Origin: an uncultured Anaerococcus sp.
GTDB lineage: Bacteria; Bacillota; Clostridia; Tissierellales; Peptoniphilaceae
Reading direction: 5' to 3'
Assembly (NCBI RefSeq): GCF_943912825.1
Contig: NZ_CALTUX010000001.1
Coordinates: 1-64,000 of the forward strand
DNA: 64,000 nt
Position numbers and translations under genes: made by a program. Under the pieces are notes generated by a model that had not been told where the DNA came from, did no database searches, and was given only the letters and a program-made list of their open reading frames with translations. Positions 59,143 through 64,000 of this stretch are shown here, piece after piece (the first letter of the stretch is position 1; each line of letters starts with the position of its first letter).

Positions 59143-60849
59143 ATGAGATTATCAAATTATTATATGCCAACCCTAAGAGAAGATCCTGTGGATGCTGAAA
59201 CAGCAAGCCACAAGCTTCTAACTAGAGGTGCTTTTATCAGACGTCAAGCTTCAGGAATTTATTCCTTCTTACCACTTGGTAAAAAAGTTATAAATAAAAT
59301 CGAAGCAATAGTAAGAGATGCCATGGATAGTCATGGAGCAATCGAAGTTTCAACATCAATCCTTCAACCAAGAGAAATTTGGGATGCTTCAGGTAGATGG
59401 GAAACATTTGGTCCTGAGATGTTTAAGATTAAAGATAGACACGATAGGGAATATGCCCTAGGTCCAACAGCTGAAGAATCTTTCGTAGATTTAGTAAAAG
59501 ATGAGCTTAATTCTTATAAGCAACTTCCACTTAATATTTACCAAATAGTAGATAAGTTTAGGGATGAAAAAAGACCTAGATTTGGTATAAATAGGTCCCG
59601 TGATTTCCTTATGAAAGATGCCTACACCTTTGACCAAGACTTTGAAGGACTGGAAAAAGCTTATGACAATATGTGGAAGGCCTATGAATATGCCTTTGAC
59701 AAAATGAAGCTTGACTATAGAATTGTTGAAGGTGATACAGGAGCTATGGGTGGTAGAAAGAGTCACGAATTTATGGCTCTTGCTGAAAGTGGTGAAGGAG
59801 TCATCCTTTATACAGAAAATTCAGATAAGGCCTATACAGACGAAAAGGCAAGAAGCCTAGTTCCGGTTATAAAAGAAGAAGAAAAAGAATTAGAATTAGT
59901 AAAAACAACTGATAAGAAAACCATAGAAGAAGTAAGCGAATTCTTAAATGAAGAAAAAATCAAATGTGCAAAGGCAGTCGACCTAATAGTTCAAGGAGAG
60001 CTTGTATTTGTATTTATCCCTGGTGATAGGGACTTAAATATGGCTAAACTTATTGCCTACCTAGGTGTGCCAGAGCATGAAATCTTCATGGCAGATGATG
60101 AAAGTATAGAAAAATATACCGAGCCTGGCTATACAGGACCAATCGGCTTAAAGGATGTAAGGGTTATAATTGATAAGTCACTTACAGAGATAAATAACCT
60201 TGTAGTTGGAGCTAATAAGGCTGGCTATCACTATATAAATGCAAACTATAAGAGAGATTTTGATGGGGAGATTGCAGAAGATTTAACACTAGCCAAAGAA
60301 GGTGATGAAGCCTATGATGGCAGCGGAAAATACCTAGCAGCTCGTGGTATAGAAGTAGGAAACATCTTCCAATTAGGAACTAAATACTCAGAAGCAATTG
60401 GGGCAAATTTCCTAGACCAAAATGGCGTTTCAAAACCATTCGTTATGGGCTCTTATGGTATAGGTGTATCAAGATCTGTATCAGCAATTGTAGAGCAAAA
60501 CCACGATGATAAGGGCATAATCTGGCCTACATCTGTAGCACCATTTGAAGCTATTGTTACAATTGTAAATCCAAACAAGGAAGAGCAAAAAGATTTAGGT
60601 GAAGAAATTTACAAAAAACTAAAAGATGCTAGGATAGATGTTCTACTTGATGATAGAAAAGAGCGTCCAGGTGTTAAATTTAATGATAGGGACCTAATAG
60701 GAATTCCATATAGGATAACAGTAGGTAAGGATGCAAGTGAAGGAATAGTTGAATATTCAAAAAGATCTGATCTTGAAAATATAAAACTAGATAAAAACGA
60801 ATCAATTGAAAGAATTATAGAAAATATCCATAAAGATTTGCAAGACTAA
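59143..60849 (+). CDS. proS: Prolyl-tRNA synthetase (bacterial type)
   Basis: 568 aa class II synthetase. Motif 1/2 regions ASGIYSFLPLGKKV, GPTAEESF, FRDEKRPRFGINRSRDFLMKDAYTF; an editing INS domain (about 225-385); motif 3 SYGIGVSRSVSAIVEQNHD; and the C-terminal anticodon-binding domain. ATG immediately follows the tex stop; GAGGAG is inside the tex end. Confidence 0.96.
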   Translation: MRLSNYYMPTLREDPVDAETASHKLLTRGAFIRRQASGIYSFLPLGKKVINKIEAIVRDAMDSHGAIEVSTSILQPREIWDASGRWETFGPEMFKIKDRHDREYALGPTAEESFVDLVKDELNSYKQLPLNIYQIVDKFRDEKRPRFGINRSRDFLMKDAYTFDQDFEGLEKAYDNMWKAYEYAFDKMKLDYRIVEGDTGAMGGRKSHEFMALAESGEGVILYTENSDKAYTDEKARSLVPVIKEEEKELELVKTTDKKTIEEVSEFLNEEKIKCAKAVDLIVQGELVFVFIPGDRDLNMAKLIAYLGVPEHEIFMADDESIEKYTEPGYTGPIGLKDVRVIIDKSLTEINNLVVGANKAGYHYINANYKRDFDGEIAEDLTLAKEGDEAYDGSGKYLAARGIEVGNIFQLGTKYSEAIGANFLDQNGVSKPFVMGSYGIGVSRSVSAIVEQNHDDKGIIWPTSVAPFEAIVTIVNPNKEEQKDLGEEIYKKLKDARIDVLLDDRKERPGVKFNDRDLIGIPYRITVGKDASEGIVEYSKRSDLENIKLDKNESIERIIENIHKDLQD

Positions 60850-60915
60850 GGCAAAAATGGGTATCATAATAATGAATGGATTAATAAATAGGGCATAAGC
60901 CCGGAGGAGATAATA

Positions 60916-61782
60916 ATGTTAGTAAATGCAAAAGAAATGTTAGACTTAGCTTATGAGAAAGGTTATGCAATTGGCCACTTCAATACAAACAACCTTGAAT
61001 GGACAAAGGCAATCCTACTTGCTGCAGAAGCAAAGAAAACTGCAGTTATCATAGCATCAAGTGAAGGTGCTGCAAAATATATGGGAGGCTTCAAAGTTGT
61101 AGCTGACCTAGTTAAAAATCTTCACGATGCTCTAAATATAACTGTTCCTGTGGCAATTCACCTAGACCATGGTTCATATGAAGGTGCAAAAGCTTGTATA
61201 GAAGCTGGTTTTACATCAGTAATGTTTGATGGCTCACACTTCCCAATAGATGAAAACCTTGAAAAAACAAGAGAAATTGTTAAACTTGCTCACGAAAAAG
61301 GAATCTCAGTAGAAGGTGAAGTAGGCGGAATTGGTGGAGAAGAAGATGGAGTTACATCAGCTGGTGAACTTGCAGATGTTGAAGAATGTAAAAATCTTGC
61401 AGCATGTGGTATAGACTTCCTAGCTGCCGGTATCGGTAATATCCACGGTGTATATCCTGCTGACTGGCAAGGACTTAACTTTGAAAGACTACAAGAAATT
61501 TCTGATGCAGTTAAAATGCCTATAGTTCTTCACGGTGGTACAGGTATCCCAAGTGATCAAATCAAAAAAGCTATCAGCCTAGGAGTATCAAAAATCAACG
61601 TAAACACAGAATGCCAAATCGAATTTGCTAAGGCAACAAGAGCTTATATAGAAGCTGGTAAAGACCAACAAGGCAAGGGCTTTGACCCAAGAAAACTTCT
61701 AAAAGACGGTACAGATGCAATACAAGCCCTAGTAGAAGAAAAAATCGAGATGTTTGGTAGCACAAATAGTGCTCAAAACTAA
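60916..61782 (+). CDS. fba: Class II fructose-1,6-bisphosphate aldolase
   Basis: 288 aa. Zn ligands in HLDHGS, the GEVGGIGGEEDG loop, IGNIHGVY and VLHGGTGIP, then INVNTECQ. Glycolytic enzyme cleaving fructose-1,6-bisphosphate. Strong GGAGGAG Shine-Dalgarno, as expected for high expression. Monocistronic with a terminator. Confidence 0.96.
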   Translation: MLVNAKEMLDLAYEKGYAIGHFNTNNLEWTKAILLAAEAKKTAVIIASSEGAAKYMGGFKVVADLVKNLHDALNITVPVAIHLDHGSYEGAKACIEAGFTSVMFDGSHFPIDENLEKTREIVKLAHEKGISVEGEVGGIGGEEDGVTSAGELADVEECKNLAACGIDFLAAGIGNIHGVYPADWQGLNFERLQEISDAVKMPIVLHGGTGIPSDQIKKAISLGVSKINVNTECQIEFAKATRAYIEAGKDQQGKGFDPRKLLKDGTDAIQALVEEKIEMFGSTNSAQN

Positions 61783-61807
61783 ATAGCGATATTAGTAGAA
61801 AAATAAT

Positions 61808-61833
61808 AGGGGCCTCGTGCCCCTTGATTTTTT
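61808..61833 (+). terminator. Terminator after fba
   Basis: GGGGC / GCCCC stem, short spacer, then six Ts. Confidence 0.8.
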
Positions 61834-61842
61834 ATAAGAATT

Positions 61843-63150
61843 ATGGATAATTTAAAAGATAAAAAACTAGTTGAATTAAGAGAACTTGCAAAAGACTTAG
61901 GAATTGAATCAATTAGTAAATATAGAAAAGATGAATTAATAAAGCTCATAGAAGAAGAAAATAAAAATAAAGAAGAAGAAAACCAAGAAGCAAGAGAAAA
62001 TGACCTGGGATCCAAATTTGATTGTGATGGAATACTTGAAATATTACCAGATGGCTTTGGATTTTTAAGGACCCAGCTTTATGAATCTGGTGATGATGAT
62101 ATATATGTCCCACCTAAGCAAATAAAGATGTTTAGGCTAAAGACAGGTGACTACATAGAAGGAATAGCCAGAGAAAAACACGACAAGGACAAGTTTTCTC
62201 CTTTAATATTTGTATCAAGTGTAAATGGAATAAAGCCAGGAGATGCCTTTAATAGGCCGCCTTTTGAAGACTTAACACCAATTTATCCAAATGAGAGAAT
62301 AAGTGTGGAGACAGATTCTAAACACTTATCTGGCAGAATAATTGATATAATAAGCCCGATAGGTAGGGGCCAAAGGGGTCTTATAGTTTCCCAGCCAAAG
62401 GCCGGAAAGACAACACTCATCAAAGAAATAGAAAGAGCCCTAGAAAAAAACTATGATGACCTTAAAATTTTGGTCCTTTTAATCGATGAAAGACCAGAAG
62501 AAGTAACAGATTTTATAAGATTTGTAAATGAATATAGGGATCCAGAAAATGTCTTAATGAGGACTGAGGTAGCTGCATCTACCTTTGACATGCCACCACA
62601 AAACCATATAGACATAGCAGAAATGGTCTTAGAGCGTGCCAAGAGGTTTGTTGAAGAAAAGAAAGATGTGGTAATACTTCTTGACTCTATAACAAGGCTT
62701 GCAAGGGCCTATAATATCATGACTCCTCAATCAGGCAGGACCCTATCAGGTGGTCTAGATCCACTAGCCCTTGTCGGTCCAAAGCAATTTTTTGGTGCAG
62801 CTAGAAATATAGAAAATGGTGGGTCACTTACAATACTTGCCACAGCCCTAGTAGATACTGGGTCAAGGATGGATGACATGATCTTTGAAGAATTTAAGGG
62901 AACCGGCAATATGGAAATCCACCTTGATAGACGCCTATCAAACCGCAGGATCTTCCCTGCAATCAACATCGAAAAATCATCAACAAGACGTGATGATCTC
63001 CTTCTTTCAAAAGAAGAAATGGAAGCTATTTATAAGCTAAGAAACTCCGACCTAAATACAACAGAATCTATTCTAGAGTTAATTGACTGGATGAAAAGAA
63101 CAAAATCCAACCAAGATTTTGTCAGACTGATAAATTCATCCCTTAAATAA
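61843..63150 (+). CDS. rho: Transcription termination factor Rho
   Basis: 435 aa. Rho-N domain (KKLVELRELAKDLGIESISKY), OSB fold RNA-binding domain (GILEILPDGFGFLR), RecA-like ATPase with QPKAGKTTL Walker A, VVILLDSITRLARAYN Walker B and the Q/R-loop region. It lacks a long N-terminal insert. The ATG lies 10 bases after a T-rich terminator with no clear Shine-Dalgarno. Confidence 0.96.
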   Translation: MDNLKDKKLVELRELAKDLGIESISKYRKDELIKLIEEENKNKEEENQEARENDLGSKFDCDGILEILPDGFGFLRTQLYESGDDDIYVPPKQIKMFRLKTGDYIEGIAREKHDKDKFSPLIFVSSVNGIKPGDAFNRPPFEDLTPIYPNERISVETDSKHLSGRIIDIISPIGRGQRGLIVSQPKAGKTTLIKEIERALEKNYDDLKILVLLIDERPEEVTDFIRFVNEYRDPENVLMRTEVAASTFDMPPQNHIDIAEMVLERAKRFVEEKKDVVILLDSITRLARAYNIMTPQSGRTLSGGLDPLALVGPKQFFGAARNIENGGSLTILATALVDTGSRMDDMIFEEFKGTGNMEIHLDRRLSNRRIFPAINIEKSSTRRDDLLLSKEEMEAIYKLRNSDLNTTESILELIDWMKRTKSNQDFVRLINSSLK

Positions 63151-63151
63151 C

Positions 63152-63180
63152 TTGATTTAAGTATACAAAGCAGGTATAAT
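63152..63180 (+). promoter_or_regulatory. Promoter of rpmE
   Basis: TTGATT (63152-63157), 17-base spacer, TATAAT (63175-63180), directly after the rho stop. Confidence 0.8.
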
Positions 63181-63217
63181 TTTAATTGCTTATTGAAATG
63201 GAAGATAGAGGTGAATT

Positions 63218-63421
63218 ATGAAAAAAGAATTACATCCAGAATATCACCAAGCTAAGGTAACTTGCGTGTCTTGTGGCAACGAGTTTACAGTAGGTTCAAC
63301 AGAAGAAGAAATCAAAGTAGAAGTTTGCAACAATTGCCATCCATTCTATTCTGGTAAACAAAGAACTGCTGAACGTGGTGGTAAGGTAGAAAGATTTAAC
63401 AAGAAATACGGTAGAAAATAA
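63218..63421 (+). CDS. rpmE: 50S ribosomal protein bL31 (zinc-binding form)
   Basis: 67 aa. [16 protein letters not shown] start; four Cys in CVSCGN and [10 protein letters not shown] mark the C+ zinc-containing form, usually used under zinc-replete conditions. Located between rho and prmC as in many Firmicutes. Confidence 0.97.
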   Translation: MKKELHPEYHQAKVTCVSCGNEFTVGSTEEEIKVEVCNNCHPFYSGKQRTAERGGKVERFNKKYGRK

Positions 63422-63432
63422 TAGAAAGAAAT

Positions 63433-63460
63433 ATAAGGTAAGGCAACTTACCTTATTTTT
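63433..63460 (+). terminator. Terminator/attenuator after rpmE
   Basis: ATAAGGTAAG-GCAA-CTTACCTTAT stem then Ts, 11 bases before the prmC ATG. Confidence 0.8.
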
Positions 63461-63470
63461 GTGTAAAATA

Positions 63471-64000
63471 ATGAAGATATCAGAATTTTTAAAAAAAGAT
63501 TACAACACAACACTCATAGCCCTAACCTACATTCTAGATAAACCTAAATCTTTTATACTCTTAAATCAAAATTTAGACCTAAAAGAAGAAGAATCTAGAA
63601 AATTAAACGATATAATAAATATGAGGAAAGAATCTATTCCCCTTCAATATGCCATAGGTTATTGGGAGTTTTATAATCTAAGGCTTAAGGTTGATCCTAG
63701 GGCTCTCATACCAAGATTTGAAACAGAGATAATAGTAGATTATATAATAAAATCTCCCTACAGAAAAGAAAAAATCCTTGATATAGGAACAGGAAGTGGT
63801 GCTATAGCCCTAAGTCTTGCCTATAATCTAAAGGACTCTCTTGTCATCGGATCAGATATAGAAGATAAGGCCATAAGCTTAGCTATCGAAAATAAGGACC
63901 TTTTGGCTATCAAAAATGTCGACTTTATTAAATCTGATTTGTTTGAAAATATAGATGGGAAATTTGACTTGATAGTATCTAATCCGCCTTATATTAATAA
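63471..64000 (+). CDS. prmC: Release-factor glutamine methyltransferase, 3' end outside window
   Basis: First 176 residues visible. Helical N-terminus (MKISEFLKKDYNTTLIALTY), PLQYAIGYWEF, PRALIPRFETE, SAM motif ILDIGTGSGAIALSLA and the catalytic SNPPYI near the window edge. Methylates the GGQ glutamine of RF1/RF2. No Shine-Dalgarno is visible before the ATG at 63471. Confidence 0.93.
   Translation, partial: MKISEFLKKDYNTTLIALTYILDKPKSFILLNQNLDLKEEESRKLNDIINMRKESIPLQYAIGYWEFYNLRLKVDPRALIPRFETEIIVDYIIKSPYRKEKILDIGTGSGAIALSLAYNLKDSLVIGSDIEDKAISLAIENKDLLAIKNVDFIKSDLFENIDGKFDLIVSNPPYIN

Noticed and set aside
63462..63473. Leaderless start for prmC from TAAAAT just upstream
   Set aside because: The hexamer ends one base before the ATG, so transcription would begin inside the gene; read-through from rpmE is more likely.

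Overview
The window is a low-GC, Gram-positive (Firmicutes-type) chromosome segment. It best fits the anaerobic Gram-positive cocci (Peptoniphilaceae, Anaerococcus-like). The grounds are AT-rich codon use, Firmicute operon layouts (dnaG-rpoD-trmK-nif3, tmk-darA-holB-ricT, rho-rpmE-prmC), sortase and lipoprotein signals, and anaerobe features such as ferredoxin and an iron-sulfur aldo/keto reductase. Genus assignment is inference; no 16S rRNA is present.

Layout. 1-7.2 kb: rpoB (5' end outside the window) and rpoC, closed by a 152-bp imperfect palindrome whose ends resemble insertion-sequence termini. 7.4-12.1 kb: a small lipoprotein, tenA, a TPP riboswitch controlling a SAM methyltransferase, an Fe-S aldo/keto reductase and a CLC chloride transporter. 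12.2-22.1 kb: a 2264-aa surface subtilase with a Fur-like box at its promoter and a non-canonical NVKTG sorting signal, two decayed genes (flavodiiron protein and purine-type permease), then a class B sortase. 22.1-24.1 kb: a MATE exporter and thiol peroxidase. 24.3-31.2 kb: an alpha-glucoside PTS locus (EIIA, GH13, EIICB, GH4) with two tandem RpiR regulators. 31.2-35.8 kb: the str operon rpsL-rpsG-fusA-tuf, with a structured 3' RNA. 35.8-38 kb: a DUF4015 lipoprotein and an AraC regulator. 38-43.1 kb: dnaG-rpoD-trmK-nif3. 43.1-47.5 kb: RNase P RNA, a WalR-box-preceded NlpC/P60 hydrolase, a degenerate FolD paralog overlapping a FemABX-type transferase, and a one-cysteine Tpx paralog. 47.6-51.2 kb: bL25, tmk-darA-holB-ricT and a Fur-box ferredoxin. 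51.4-55.1 kb: hom-thrC-thrB and tRNA-Thr. 55.2-64 kb: a membrane-protein/TraX pair, tex, proS, fba, rho, rpmE and prmC (cut by the window end).

How it fits together. Most of the window is housekeeping information processing. The roughly 24 kb between rpoC and rpsL is accessory material lying where many Firmicutes keep rpoBC and the str operon adjacent. The most interesting candidates are: (i) a possible iron-responsive surface-protease/sortase B pair; (ii) a TPP riboswitch with a visible antiterminator that controls a methyltransferase rather than a known thiamine gene; (iii) a FolD-like protein lacking the catalytic Lys and Gln, translationally overlapped with a cell-wall transferase; (iv) a structured RNA downstream of tuf; (v) a perfect 7-1-7 Fur box in front of a 57-aa ferredoxin. 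No CRISPR array, intact insertion sequence, prophage or defence system was seen.
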